Origin: Dryococelus australis
Taxonomy: Eukaryota > Arthropoda > Insecta > Phasmatodea > Phasmatidae
Assembly (NCBI GenBank): GCA_029891345.1
Contig: CM056994.1
Span: forward strand, 62,093,251 to 62,157,250
DNA: 64,000 bases
Direction of reading: 5' to 3'
Positions 23,780-35,590 of this stretch are shown here, piece by piece (within the stretch, counting starts at the first letter, position 1; each line of letters opens with the position of its first letter). Both the position numbers and the translations under genes were made by a program. The notes under the pieces are model-generated. The model was not told the origin of the DNA and did no database searches. It worked only from the letters and a program-made list of their open reading frames with translations.

Positions 23780-25515
23780 TGTCTATCCCCGTGAGGGCAC
23801 CAGGTTGGGCTGTATAGTAGGAGGCAGTTCCTTGCCCCATGATTGTCGAAGCTGAAGCACTTCCAATCCCATCTCCCTCAACAATCTTCTTGTGTGTGTG
23901 TAGATTTACTCCCAACATGCTGGAGCTTCAACCTTGAATTGTATATGAATCATGCCAGGAATGTTGGCATTCTCCTGCTCCAGTTAGAGCACACCTTAGT
24001 TCTTGTAGGAGTCCCATTCCTCCTACCAAGTGTGTTGGCTGCCTGGACGGCACACTGTACCCCATACAAATGCTGTATAATATCCTTGTCACATGTGACA
24101 CTAGTGTGTTTGTATCTGCATTGTGGGCATTTTTCAGCACACTGGAGAACGTGCTATAGACTCGTCGGGCATGCTGGCTGGTCGTATGCTATGGTGCCAA
24201 GCATACAACCGGTTCTTTCCTCACTCCATTTCCCTGTGTATACTGCACATGAGTCGTTGTCAATGTTTCTGGTATACTTGTGGCTTGGTTCCAGCATACT
24301 GTAGCACATATGGGAAACAGAGCTATCCCGTCATGTAATCCAGGTAGTCATGCACTGGAGAACATGTGAAGAGCAGACCTAATCACACACAGGTATATCA
24401 CTAGTGACCTGATGCATGTTTACTTTCGACAGCACTCTCGAGTTCATGTAGTAGTTGTAGAATATTGCTACCATGGGTACTGCTGCTACTTTTTGAAGAT
24501 GATTACGCTAGTAACATACCAGCACCAACTTAAGGGAGATCGTCAATTGTTTATCTTGCTGAGGGTATTTTTCTAGCACTTGCAATGCATGTACTGTTTC
24601 GCATTCACTCACTAACTGAAAATTACTTCATTCTACACACCTCTTTCAACATATCCAATATCTGCTAATAACCATACTGATACTTCAGCTACCTGGGGAT
24701 ATGTTCTCTATGTTGCATCTCCGACCCATGGAATTCTGTTTATTCACCCTCCTGGGTGGTGATGGGAGGGGGGGGGGGATGGCACAACGCTTATTCTATC
24801 GGAGTGATGTGAATGTGGAAACTAGTATATGTATCACTTAACATTGAAACATGTCTGGTTTGCCATATCAGAGCTGCTTTTCTTCTTGTATACTTTACAC
24901 TATACCCTCTTCTCTCTTCTTATAACTATCCACCTGTACGCTTCTCTTTGCTGTCTTCTTTCTTGTTGGTCCAACCTCATTTCTTTGTTTTTTTAGCACG
25001 GGCCATTTTCTTTTTCAGTATCGTAACGTCGCAGGTTCAATTTGTCACTGTCGCCGCTAGCGTGTTTTTTGCCTTCTTGGTAAAAAAAATCGTCAGCAAT
25101 GGTGTTGGTTTATTGAATCGCCAGTCGCAAGCCTGGAAGCTGTCCACATGATATTTTACAGTGTCGTGTGGACAGTAAGATGGAGTGAAATGCCCGTGGA
25201 CTGGTAGGTAGGTCGGTCGTCATGGGGGCTGCAGGGCGAGTCGGGTGACAGCACGTGCTGGGACGGTAACACTCGTGGTGGAGCCCATAGTACGTCCTTG
25301 CTTAGCTAGTCGCAGCACTCTGTTCACAGTTAGCTGTGATTTTTTCTCTGAATATTTTGGTACTGATTTTTTTACACATGACTTCGCTGTGGAGCACCAT
25401 TTTTTTGTCAGTCAGTGCCGAGATGCTGGTGGCTTTGGGGATGGGATGTATCCGACATTTGTCAGTGCTGGGTGGCTTCGCGTGGGGACTCTGGCACCAT
25501 CTTGCTAGTCAGTGG
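23780..25515. other. Unassigned segment after the lineage-2 polymerase
   Basis: A minus-strand Cys-rich ORF (24140-23928) and a plus-strand ORF (23843-24304) overlap each other. The base composition continues that of the polymerase to about 24.5 kb, so another gene of the same element may be buried here. I could not match a capsid, ATPase, integrase or protease motif. A G-run lies at 24769-24778. From 24.8 to 25.5 kb nothing is recognised. Confidence 0.35.
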
Positions 25516-25519
25516 TGGA

Positions 25520-26110
25520 CATTTGCGATATTTTTGCTAGGAGTGCTCCAACATGGCGGTCGTGGGGGTAGAATGGTACAGCAGGAAGTACAGATCCAAG
25601 ATGGCTGCCATGGGAATAGAATGACTGTGTGTGACGTTCGTCATTTGGTTAGGAAGGAAGCGGACCAGAATGATAGCGCAGGAGGTTCCAAAATGGTAGC
25701 ACATGGAGAGTACAACTGCACTAGAATGACAAAGCAGGAAGTTCTGGTCCAAGATGGCCACCACAGGAGTAGAATTGCAGAGTATGATGTTCATTTGGTT
25801 AGGATGGAGTTTCCTAAATGGCAGCATATGGCGGGCACAGCTGCACTAGAATGACAGAGAAGGAAGTTCTGGTCCAAGATGGCCACCATGGTAGCAGAAT
25901 GGCTGAGCTTGATGTTCATAAGTTGGTTAGGAAGGAAGCAGACCATAATGACTGGGCACGATGTTCCCAAATGGAAACATGCGGAGGGTACACCTGCACT
26001 GAAATGACAGCAGTATGTTCTGGTCCAGGATGGCCACCGGGAGCATGAAGGAAATCGTGAAAACACTATTTTTCCCTCATGGTATCATTCAAGATGGCGG
26101 CCGCGACTCC
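25520..26110. repeat. AAGATGGC array (array 2), opposite orientation to array 1
   Basis: 'GTTCTGGTCCAAGATGGCCA' and close variants start at about 25586, 25740, 25866 and 26016, a period of roughly 125-155 bp. Read on the minus strand the units contain 'ACTTCCTGCTTTGTCATTCT' and 'GCCATCTTGGA', the phrases of array 1 at 655-2960. The ORFs on both strands here are repeat translations. Confidence 0.8.
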
Positions 26111-27590
26111 TCAGCTCCTCAGCCAGGAGCCAGGTGCGCTAGCTCACTTTTTTCCAACTACTTAATTAATCATTTAAATTAAATTATTAATATGAACATG
26201 TTTATTCCCCAGGTGAACTTTGATCAGGGTTCCGGAAATTTTCTGTCTATCATTGATAGCATGATAAATAACGAATTTCAAGATGTCAGTTGAACCACAA
26301 TGAAATTTTTTATTTATTTATCGACATTTATTTATCTTGATGAAGAACTAACTGTATGTTTATCATATATTTTATAGAATATTCATGGCCAAAATAATTA
26401 CAAATCCAAGGTCACAAAAAACCAGATATATGGATTTTGTAATTTTTTCCCTATGTTCCATATTCATCTCAGGTTTTTCTGCAGCAGTTTTCATGTTGCT
26501 GCTCTCCAACCATTAAGTGCAGAAGAGTGTTTGTATCACTGGCTGACCAATTCTTGTACAGTGTTCCTGTGTTATGTCTATTTCATTGTAATATCTTATT
26601 TCTATCAATAAATTAACTCTTTTACTCAGTCAAAAACCAGAATACCTACCATTGAACAATAATGACAGAGTATGAATAATTATCAGTGACCACCTCAGGA
26701 CCACATTCGTTAATCCTGTATTTAAGTCGCCAAGATAGGAGTAAAATTAAACTGTTAAATAACATATTTATGTTAGACACATATTTATATTACATGTGCC
26801 ATAAGTTGTGTAACTGAAGAAAAGAATTTATAGGAATTGGATTGAATGGACACACATGTAATACGGATATATGTGGTTGGACTGGAAGCAAACATAAGGA
26901 AGCTAATTTCTGTTCAAAAACGGTTTCACGACATTTTTGTTACTCAGAAAAATAAAGTAAATTCAAATAGTTAACTGAATTTCCCTTTTGGCAAAATTTC
27001 AACATTAGATGGAACAAATTTGGCACCTTGCAGCTACAACAAATACAAGATATGAATTGTCAAGTGGTAAATTAAAAAGTGAATATAAACCCAATAGTTT
27101 TCATGCTGTCTACATAGCTAAGAAGTAGATAAGTAAAAATTTCAGGACTAGCAGACGTTAACAGTAGTATACAAATGTATGTTCTGATAAATGATTCAGA
27201 ATGTAGAATGTGGAGCTAATTAATTTTCCAGTATTGATGCTCGCTCAATCCATGTTGAGTAGTCATAATCTTGGATGGTAGCATTGAGAATGTTCTAAAT
27301 TCCCCTTATGACTGTTATGAAAGTGTTTTCAGAAAATTTCTAGGACCATAGTATTATTCTGATTTGTTCCAGAATAGCACAGTTACACGACAACGAAGTT
27401 GCAAACAGAATACATAATACATTTACTGGTAAAACTTTGTTGTATTTCTAGGCATATTACCAGTATGGAAAAAATTACTTTATGTTTATTATTTCAAAGC
27501 TTAGGCCGTCCTAATGATATTTACTGTTAAAATAATTCTATACTCTATATTGTATTAAATTCCATAATATTATTCGCAGCAACACAAATC
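26110..27590. other. Gene-free stretch
   Basis: AT-rich DNA with no ORF of note, no recognisable element and no tandem array. Confidence 0.5.
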
Positions 27591-28200
27591 ATACATAGAG
27601 TTATATGCTGTGGCATTATAGTATACCACAATGATACTTTTACTACGAGCTATAGCATTACGTGTAAAAAATTATTCACAATAATACAAAAATTGTTCAA
27701 ACTTTTATTGAGTTACATACCTTGACTGGAGAGTAACATTACTTTGTAAACACGAGCTATAGCATTATATGAATAAAGTTATTAGCAGCAATACTCATAA
27801 CAAATATTTTGCTCTGACCATTCCGTTATATTGTACTTTAACGTTATTAGGTTACCACGAGCTAAAGTGTTAGGTAAATAACTTTTCTCACAGCAACACA
27901 TATATACCCATAACTTTTTACTTTGTTATAACAATGATGTTATAAGGCACCTTAATGTTATTACATTACCCCTAGCTAAAGCGTTATGTAGATATTGTTA
28001 TTCATATAAATGCAAATATAGTTATAAATTTTATTGAGTTCTGTACTGTGACTTTATTTGCACAGTAAAGTTATATTGTTGCCATTAGCTAAAGCACTAT
28101 GCGAATAACATTATTCACGACAGCAAAAATATATTAATAACTGTTACTCAGTTATGTAACATGATGTTTTGGTGCACGTAATGTTATGAGAGTTATCACA
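27590..28200. repeat. ~105-115-bp AT-rich tandem repeat, five to six units
   Basis: The anchor ACGAGCTAAAGCGTTATG-like starts at about 27645, 27752, 27857, 27972 and 28085, with a probable partial unit at 27597. Each unit continues to TTATTCACAGCAATACAAAT, TTATTGAGTTATGTACC and CAGTAACGTTATTA. Units are diverged. Confidence 0.8.
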
Positions 28201-28268
28201 TACTGTAAAAGATCCATACTGTATTTACCGAAATCATGTAACATGCCAATTTGTTACTCCGTAAAATA

Positions 28269-28270
<2 letters not shown>

Positions 28271-28358
<88 letters not shown>
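28271..28358. repeat. (CT)n(AT)n microsatellite
   Basis: A CT run (about 28271-28306) passes into an AT run to 28358. It abuts the left inverted end of the transposon remnant. Confidence 0.97.
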
Positions 28359-28361
<3 letters not shown>

Positions 28362-29207
28362 ATTCCGCGACTCAACCGACATACTTCGGCAGTATGTTAT
28401 ACAGATCATTGGCAACAAAAAAATTCATATACACAAGTGGGCAATGCAGCCCCATTTTAGAGTTACAGGAGGGATGTAAATGCAACAAAAACAAAAATTG
28501 GAATTACTGAATGTCTTTTATGTAACTGACTACATTCACGTTGAATGTCTTAAACGAGCTGTTCAAAGTGTGCCTCATCTGACCATGGCTGCGATAGGTT
28601 GTAGTCTATGGTGTGTTGCCACCACATGCCTGCAAGTTTATTTCTGAGTTGATTAGTGGCGTCAATTATCGCCTGTAGCAACTGGTCTCATATGTCCGAT
28701 CGCCGTACTTGGTAACCCTACTCCTCAGGTAGCCCCAGAATAAAAAGTCCACTGGGGAGAAGCCTGGAGAGCACGTCGGTCATGGGACTGTCCAACCTCT
28801 TCCAATCCCTCTGAGAAGATACTCAGCTGCTGCACCACGCCCAATTCCGTCACAGTACTCATAAACAAACACCATTTCTGCATACTCTGCATGTGTAAAC
28901 ATTCCTGGCAATGTTGCACAACCACTCGCCTCGACACACAAACAAATACTGTCCACGCCAGCCACACTAGCAGTGTCTGCTTCAGGTCAGGTTGGGCTCA
29001 TTTCGAACAGCTTGTGTGGGACTTACGTGAATGTAGTCAATTGTATTAAAGATATTCAGTAATCCCAATTTTGATTTTTATTGCATTAAGTCCCTGCAAC
29101 TCTGAAATGAGACTGCATAGCCTAGTTGTGTATGACATTTTTTGTTGTCAATGATCTTAATAATACACTGCCGAAGTATGTCGGCTGAGTCGCGGGACAT
29201 TCTGTAT
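28357..29207 (-). mobile_element. Tc1/IS630-like transposon remnant with ~60-bp inverted ends
   Basis: The left end (28357-28416) and the reverse complement of 29142-29207 match over about 60 bp. The shared core is CGACATACTTCGGCAGT, with CGCGACTCAACC / CGCGACTCAGCC outside it and GATCATTG(G/A)CAAC inside. The total length of about 850 bp is too short for a full element. Inside, on the minus strand, near 28725-28810, is SPVDFLFWGYLRSRV, the typical C-terminal block of this transposase family (…SPDLTPLDFFLWGYL…). Flanking TA dinucleotides fit a TA target, although the left TA lies in an AT microsatellite. It is an internally deleted, dead copy. Confidence 0.75.
28540..28985 (-). pseudogene. 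Transposase C-terminal remnant inside the 28.4-29.2 kb element
   Basis: The minus-strand frames contain GRGWTVPWPTCSPGFSPVDF and the FWGYL block, followed by frame-shifted sequence to about 28540. The N-terminal helix-turn-helix and the first catalytic Asp are absent. The DUF4817-type N-terminal fragment at 36.0 kb belongs to the same broad family, so the two may be opposite ends of similar elements. Confidence 0.6.
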
Positions 29208-29209
29208 AC

Positions 29210-30451
29210 ACTGAACCTGTTCGAGAAACATGCCTAATTTCATCAGCTGTGGGATATAAAATGTAGCGGGTAGTCATAATGTGATTCGACTTTGTATCAC
29301 TTTGCACGACCACTGGCTTAAAGTAAATAGGGCGACTAGCACTACATTGAGTCATATTAAAGCTTGAGAAAAAATGTCTGCATCAAGAAGTGAATATTCA
29401 TGGACTGTATTATATTTGCATTTTTGACAAAACCGAGGAGGGAACGACATGTAACTCACCGCCAGTTTCTCATGAACAGTTGAATGATACTTGAATGAGG
29501 CCACTTACTTCTAACAATAGAACTGTACATGAGTAATGAAAACTGTGTGTATAGTGAGAAATTGTTTTAGCAATATATAATTTTTATATTTTATTTTTGG
29601 TCATATATTAGTGTTGTATCAACGATGTCGACAAAATTGTTTGGAGAATATTTGGCGAAAAATTATTAAAATGATGAACTCAGAAGTTATATTTGTCATG
29701 TTTTTAACAACTAATAGTCGAAAAAGAGTTTTATTTGATAAGTAACTTTGAGACCTAACTGAAATTGACCTGGTGGAATTGGGCAGTAAGAGATTCACGA
29801 CCCCTTTTTCGAGGTTTTAAACTCAGTAGGGGTCCGGAGATTCACAAACAGTTTTTAGGGGCGCCTGACTTGAAAAGATGCTGGAGTCCATTTTGGCATC
29901 GAAAATAAATGTGCCATTAAATAAAGAAAAATTTATCTTGCATGTTGTAATAAAACACATTGTCAAATAGGTCTCCATCATGAATTAGTTTGTCAAAATT
30001 TATAACGCGTACATAATACATACTTTTGTAATTAATCATGCATCACACTTAAATAGAAATATTCAAAACTTTTCTTAAATAAACAACACTTTTATTCTGT
30101 ATAACCGTCATTTTATCTTCGAATGCACTAAAGTGCCAATTTCGTAATTACATACATTTTCCTTGCCAAGCAAAAGTTTAAAATTAAGCAAAATTACATA
30201 ATTTATTCTTATCTAAATGCAATTGAACAGAAACACATGTTAGTAATGGAAAAATAATTGTGTTTCTTTCAGAGAAAAAAACATAAATGTGTTTTTTAGA
30301 TTGGTACTACTGATTGTAGACTTTTATATAGTGTTGACTTTGTTTATCAAATTCTCTAAGCGTGACTATAATACATTGTTTTCAAACGAAAAAACAACAC
30401 AGGAACGATTAGGTTAACACTGTTTGGGAAGTTCTTTTTGTACTAATAATT
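29210..30451. other. Intergenic region upstream of DRC2
   Basis: No other gene is seen. The last ~150 bp before the DRC2 start are AT-rich. I see no clear TATA box, and no RFX X-box of the kind usual in ciliary gene promoters, although a diverged one cannot be excluded by eye. Confidence 0.4.
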
Positions 30452-31750
30452 ATGGCCGCAGAGAATAATGTAGCTAGAAGAGAACGCCTAGCAGCGAGGA
30501 GAGCTGAAAATCTGCGGTTAGCTAAGGAACGTGAACAGAATCTACAGCGCGATAACTTAAGTTTAGAATTGAAAATAAGAGCTCAGGTACTACAGAAAAA
30601 CAAGAAGCACATGCTGGAAATCTCCTCTAAAATCAAGCACAAAGAGTTAAAAGAGTTAGCTGAAGAACTATGGACGTCATTCGATAAAGCACTAGATCTG
30701 AGGTCAATGATCGAAGAAATACTTCAATGGCAGCTGGATCAAATTGACGAACACTACCGGATAAGATTTAGAGAACATTTAGAAGTCATCGACTATTATA
30801 TCAAACATTTCAATAAGCACATAGAGGAAATGTACGGATCTTACACAAAGAAAGTACACGAGACGACAGAGAAGTTGAAAGAGTTCTTTCGAAAACAAAA
30901 TGCTGAGATTACCGACAATAACTTCAATCTTAAAGTTATAAATCAAGCAATAGCCACTAAATACGAGCACTGGATCAACATGCTCGATGAAGAATTTCGT
31001 TCTGTGTTACTGCTAGAACACAAGCTGGACGATGATAATTTTAATTTTATGGTCGCAGATTTTAACACAAAACTTCGCAAGGTAGTAGAAAGTCATAGAA
31101 AAGTATACGACGAATACCATTCAAAAGTGGGGCAACTGTTAGAAGAGTATACAAAACTGAAAGATAAAGATAAAAATCTTTCAGAGGTTATGAAAAGACA
31201 ATCGACTGATATAGATACTCTTCACGACAAGATGCATAACATGAAATTGCGCCTTTCTGAGCCAGTAGGAGAGGATGAAGGAACTGTTATTGATCTAACC
31301 CACAATAAACATTTACTCAATAATTATTATTCTGAAGAAATGAATGGGCTTAAAATCCAACAAGATCATGATAACCATGTGCTGACTTCCATGTGTAATG
31401 TAAGCAACAAAACCATTAAATCTCTTCAGGAACTTCTGAAAAAAGGAGAGAACATACTTCAGGTAGCAGCCATGTGCAGGAAGTTTGAGACAGAAGAAGA
31501 AAAAATTATGCCTTTCACAGACAATGGAACAGATAATAGCGAAAAAGTAATGTTAAATCACGTTTTTACAGAAACATACGTAGAAACCACACAGAAAATG
31601 AGAAAATTTGGTGAGCGTTTTTCGAAAGCTGGCAAGAAAAATATCGAACTACAGTTGACTTACAAGGACCTGGAGAAAGAAAATATTTGGCTACGTGACA
31701 TGCTCAGGAGAGCATTAAATGACTCGAAAATGAAAACATTAGAAAATTAA
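30452..31750 (+). CDS. DRC2: Dynein regulatory complex subunit 2 (DRC2/CCDC65), intronless
   Basis: DRC2 is a coiled-coil subunit of the nexin-dynein regulatory complex, which links outer doublets in motile cilia and sperm flagella and controls dynein arms. The 432-codon ORF is intact and almost entirely charged helix. Residues ~1-110 (RRERLAARRAENLRLAKERE onward, then ELKELAEELWTSFDKAL) correspond to the NYD-SP28 region shared by DRC1 and DRC2. The signature is at residues ~325-355: LQELLKKGENILQVAAMCRK then FETEEEKIMPF, nearly identical in layout to vertebrate CCDC65. The protein is slightly shorter than the vertebrate one (about 480 residues), mainly at the C-terminus. The start is the first ATG of the frame and fits the family N-terminus. 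A polyadenylation signal AATAAA is at 31752-31757, directly after the stop. The lack of introns suggests either an old retrocopy or intron loss. The intact frame argues that it is functional. Confidence 0.93.
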   Translation: MAAENNVARRERLAARRAENLRLAKEREQNLQRDNLSLELKIRAQVLQKNKKHMLEISSKIKHKELKELAEELWTSFDKALDLRSMIEEILQWQLDQIDEHYRIRFREHLEVIDYYIKHFNKHIEEMYGSYTKKVHETTEKLKEFFRKQNAEITDNNFNLKVINQAIATKYEHWINMLDEEFRSVLLLEHKLDDDNFNFMVADFNTKLRKVVESHRKVYDEYHSKVGQLLEEYTKLKDKDKNLSEVMKRQSTDIDTLHDKMHNMKLRLSEPVGEDEGTVIDLTHNKHLLNNYYSEEMNGLKIQQDHDNHVLTSMCNVSNKTIKSLQELLKKGENILQVAAMCRKFETEEEKIMPFTDNGTDNSEKVMLNHVFTETYVETTQKMRKFGERFSKAGKKNIELQLTYKDLEKENIWLRDMLRRALNDSKMKTLEN

Positions 31751-31751
31751 A

Positions 31752-31757
31752 AATAAA
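31752..31757 (+). terminator. Polyadenylation signal of DRC2
   Basis: An AATAAA hexamer lies one base after the TAA stop. A second, variant signal (ATTAAA at 31833) lies further on. A very short 3' UTR is implied if the first is used. Confidence 0.5.
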
Positions 31758-31759
31758 CG

Positions 31760-32450
31760 TATCTGGAATATTTAACTGTTTCGTATACAATCAACTAAAA
31801 AAAAGTTTTATTTCTTAAATATAATATTGAATTAAAATGTACACAATGATCTTCACATATTAAAATAATTACTGGTAAAATATTCAAATGTTTAATCTTT
31901 TGATTTTACTGAACGACAAAAGGAATCGACGTTGTAGACATTTAATGGAGAAGGGGAATCAAGAGTGTAGACATTTAATGGAAACCAATACAGACCTGAT
32001 TTTATTATATGAACTTCTATGTTGCTCTCTTGGAACAGCTGTCTGTTGGGATAACACATGTCAGTACTGATACAATTTAAGATATCTGAAATTCTCGTAT
32101 TCGTGTGGAAACACGTTGCATATAGAAGTTTCACAAATAGCTTCCGACACAATTTAAGACCATTTTTAATGGGAGAGATACCATGGGTTACTAAGTTTCA
32201 TTACTAAAAATGATATTAATGTCGAGAATTTTAATTTATTCAAACTTTTAACTTTTTTGTAATTCATTAAATAAAAGTATAAAAATGTAGTTCTGGCACA
32301 GGTTACCAAGATTACTAAGGAACAAGTTGACCAGTTTGAAGTCTCGTGGCTGATGTACATACAGGCAAATATTTCCATGTTGAATTCGATGTTCTTATCT
32401 TTAGCTCCAATTAATTCCAACCTGACCATTGAGTTATGTACATATATAAG
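31760..32450. other. Gene-free stretch
   Basis: AT-rich DNA. The phrase 'GTAGACATTTAATGGA' occurs twice in direct repeat (31936 and 31966). Nothing else is recognised. Confidence 0.45.
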
Positions 32451-32451
32451 A

Positions 32452-32454
<3 letters not shown>

Positions 32455-32538
<84 letters not shown>

Positions 32539-32549
32539 TACATATATAT
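32455..32549. repeat. (TA)n microsatellite
   Basis: An almost uninterrupted TA run. All Tyr/Ile-rich ORFs here are artefacts. Confidence 0.97.
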
Positions 32550-33049
32550 ATAAGATTTTTCTTAAATACACAGACAAACTATACATACATATTCCTAACA
32601 AAAAATTAAGGCGAAAACATATACACGACTTGCTGTGTTCCAAATAACCAGCACTCACACTCCCTCCTTATGGAACTATCGTCACTTGCATTCTTCAAAT
32701 TAAGCAATACTGTCTGCAATCGATTGTTATTCTGCATGAACAAATTAATATTTATTTAAAAAAAACAATATATTCATTAATATTTACATTTCAATTAACA
32801 ATGGATTGATTAGTAGGGATGATGATGGGTATGATAGTAATGTATGAAAAGCGTTAGGTATAAGTTTTATCTGAAATCAACAGTTTTAGTTGGAATTATG
32901 GCACTGTTTACTCTAAATTATGAATTAATAATTTATGAAGTAATACATTTTTTAAATATTTACTGAAGATACTTTACAGTGAAAAAATGCTTGTTCCTCT
33001 GCCATTCCACTGCTGTCAGTAATGTAAAAAACCGAACAAAAGAATGGCA

Positions 33050-33240
33050 GTTGTAGCGAGCATGGATAGAGCATGCATGTGCAAACACTCGCTCTCGCAC
33101 TCGCTCGACATTTGGAACAGCATTCTCTGACGTCATTTCCGAGTGCGAGTGCATGAGAGTGCGCATTTCTTGCTATTTGGAACACGGACTTACAGTCTAA
33201 AGTGCATCCAAAGGGCGGTACGGTATGCCCCTTTGAAGTA
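33050..33240 (+). promoter_or_regulatory. Possible CpG-rich promoter with a CRE site
   Basis: In otherwise AT-rich DNA this stretch is rich in CpG and carries a perfect TGACGTCA (about 33129-33136), the CREB/ATF site. GAGTGCGAGTGC and ACTCGCTCTCGCACTCGCTC lie in opposite orientation around it, and ATTTGGAACA is repeated directly on both sides (33109 and 33174). It lies about 450 bp upstream of the candidate first exon. A mobile-element origin is equally possible. Confidence 0.3.
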
Positions 33241-33575
33241 GGAGCCTTAGTGGCTCTAATGTCGACTTTAAGAACTTTCGTCTTCGTGCCTGGCTACCAA
33301 TCTCCTTGCTAACTTGGGTATCCCCTACCTTACCTACCTTCGCCTTCTCCTTTGTTCCCCTCCTTTACCTGCGCCATATTGCTTTTTGAATTTATTTAAG
33401 ACCACGTGCACTTGCTCTCGCCCTTCTTACTTCGGCAAACTTTGCTTGTGAAACATCAATTGGCCTTCTGCCATACTATGTGTTTGCTGCATTTGCTCAC
33501 CTGGGTCATTGCACGAACTTAGGTTCTTAGTGTCTGAGGAAGCCACGACAATTACAGATTTCTAAGAATTGAGCA

Positions 33576-33606
33576 ATGTTCAACATGACTGCAACACCTG
33601 AAATCG
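33576..33606 (+). CDS. Candidate first coding exon (MFNMTATPEI…), unrecognised gene
   Basis: ATG at 33576, or the in-frame ATG at 33585, opens a short frame reading MFNMTATPEI. It runs into a consensus donor GTAAGT at 33607. The preceding 300 bp are GC- and pyrimidine-rich, unlike the surroundings, as expected of a 5' UTR. No following exon is recognised up to 36 kb. A long first intron is plausible here, since FTSJ1 has one of 12 kb. The gene cannot be named and the call rests on splice context only. Confidence 0.25.
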
Positions 33607-33619
33607 GTAAGTCGTGGAG

Positions 33620-35590
33620 TCGTGGAGCAACAGTTAACTGAAATTGGTAGGAATGTAATTTTCTGGAATAGTTTGGGTGATTTCGTGGGCCTGTTATTCT
33701 AAATTGAAGTTTGGTATTTTGGTTTTAAGGAAAAATTATGTTTGGCTATAAACTTAACTTTGCCCAGTCTCCCAGGTTTTGCTCGCCACTACGACTTTCT
33801 GGAAGTTAAATTAATCGCTTGTAACCAGAGGTTAAACATGTTAGTTTGAAAATAGCAAATGGATCATACTTTACAAACTTAATGGTAGTGTTCATGGGGC
33901 TTGTATATAGGAAGCCGTCAGTATTGATTTTTTTCCACGACAGTCGTTATAAAATGTTCGTATGCGCACCTGTAATGCACCGTTTTAATGAGGAAGGTGT
34001 AGGTTGCCTTGAGCTCTCCTTCTCCTATGTTTTTAATTATTAGTGTGGAGTTAAATAAATAAAATGCGTCTCCCATTATGTATTTTAGGGACATTTTTTG
34101 ATATGTGCAACTTTTATTAGCTTCTCATGTTTTAATAAACAAAATATGCGTAGCCGCGATATCACTATTTTTATATTAAAATTATTTTTATGAGGCTTTA
34201 AATTAGCAGAAAATATATGTGGATTACGCTCTAAAAGCTTTGGAGTTTGGATATTAAAAATTGGCCCTGTTTGGTAAGTCTTCTGGTGAAGGAAGGCTTG
34301 GTAAACACATGCGAGGCACGCATAGCTGTTTGGTTGCAGTTGTTTGCACACATGTCAAATAAATGGAGTCGGATTCGAATGGAACGTTTTGCATTGTGTT
34401 CTTAACACTTGCACTTATCTTGTAATAATAAGTATTTGCAAATTCAGAAAGGAATTCATTTCCTTTTATCTAATGGTAAGATTTGGTTTGAACCAGTTAA
34501 AAAATCTCTGGTAACCTAAATTTCTTGTTGACTGATTATAATTTTGAATCATCCCATTCACTCAAATGTGCGGGTTATTGATTAATATTGAATGTGGCTT
34601 GAGTACATGTTATGACCAGCAATTTTGAGTGAACTATTGGTTCGTTATCTAAACCTTTCAGTGACCAGTTATTCTTTCACAATTGTGTTGTAAGGGTTGT
34701 AAATTAATGTATTAATGGATAAAAGTAAGGGATTGATATTTTTTAGATAGAGCCTTTAGTGGTACTGAAAATTTTAAATTTTAGGTGCAGGACTTGTTGT
34801 AAGGAATGCCCCACTGGTCTTACAATGAATTGTAATAAATGAATTTGGAGATCCAAAATATATTGTATGATAATTAATGTGAAGAGAAAACGTTAAATAA
34901 ATATGTTTTACCCCTTTTTGTATGAAGTTCTTGTACAGTAGTGGTACAAGGTAATAGCCCTTTCTAGAAAAATTATGTGCAATCTAACAGTAATACTCTG
35001 GAAAACGATTAAATAGACAAAGTTCTACGATCTGCGTGATGTTTAACACCATCAAAATATTTATTTGTGGCAAAATATAGGTTGCGACCCTTATTTGGCA
35101 ATAAAATTGTGTGTTACCAATAGTTCATTACATTTCATCTGGCACATTAGTAACTAACGCATTAAAATAAGCTAAAATGGTCTGAATCATCATTGCTCTT
35201 ATCCCAACCGTTTTCAAGGAATAAATGTTAAAGTAGAAAACCATGAAATACCATGTACGGGTATGTAGGCAACACACAGTTCACCTGAGATGATCGGAAG
35301 TCGGGTGGCATACTATGCTAACATAAGATCACAAAATACCATGTCAGTGGGTTAATAAATGAATTAATCATGTGAGGTGAACGTGGATGGTGTCCAGGTT
35401 TCATCATCAGTTAACCAGTTTGACGCTAACATGCACAATCGCATCCTTGTTGCACAGGACAGTGGATCATGGCTTGTTTTGTAAATTGTAATTGGACTAC
35501 ATTCGTATCAGTCAGTATCTTCATCATAGGTTATCATTTTCGAAGATACATCTGTGTCTCTAGTTTATGAATGGCTTCCGACCAGTGATG
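33620..35590. other. Gene-free stretch
   Basis: AT-rich DNA with no recognised domain, array or transposon end. The ORFs at 33846-34043 and 34351-34085 show nothing. Confidence 0.45.

Noticed and set aside
23780-24500. Capsid or ATPase gene of the lineage-2 Polinton
   Set aside because: Composition fits but no motif could be matched in any frame.
30300-30450. RFX X-box upstream of DRC2
   Set aside because: GGTTAACACTG near 30410 was considered but does not fit the spaced GTTNCC/RGYAAC pattern.
32166-32658. Four overlapping Tyr/Ile-rich ORFs
   Set aside because: Produced by the TA microsatellite.
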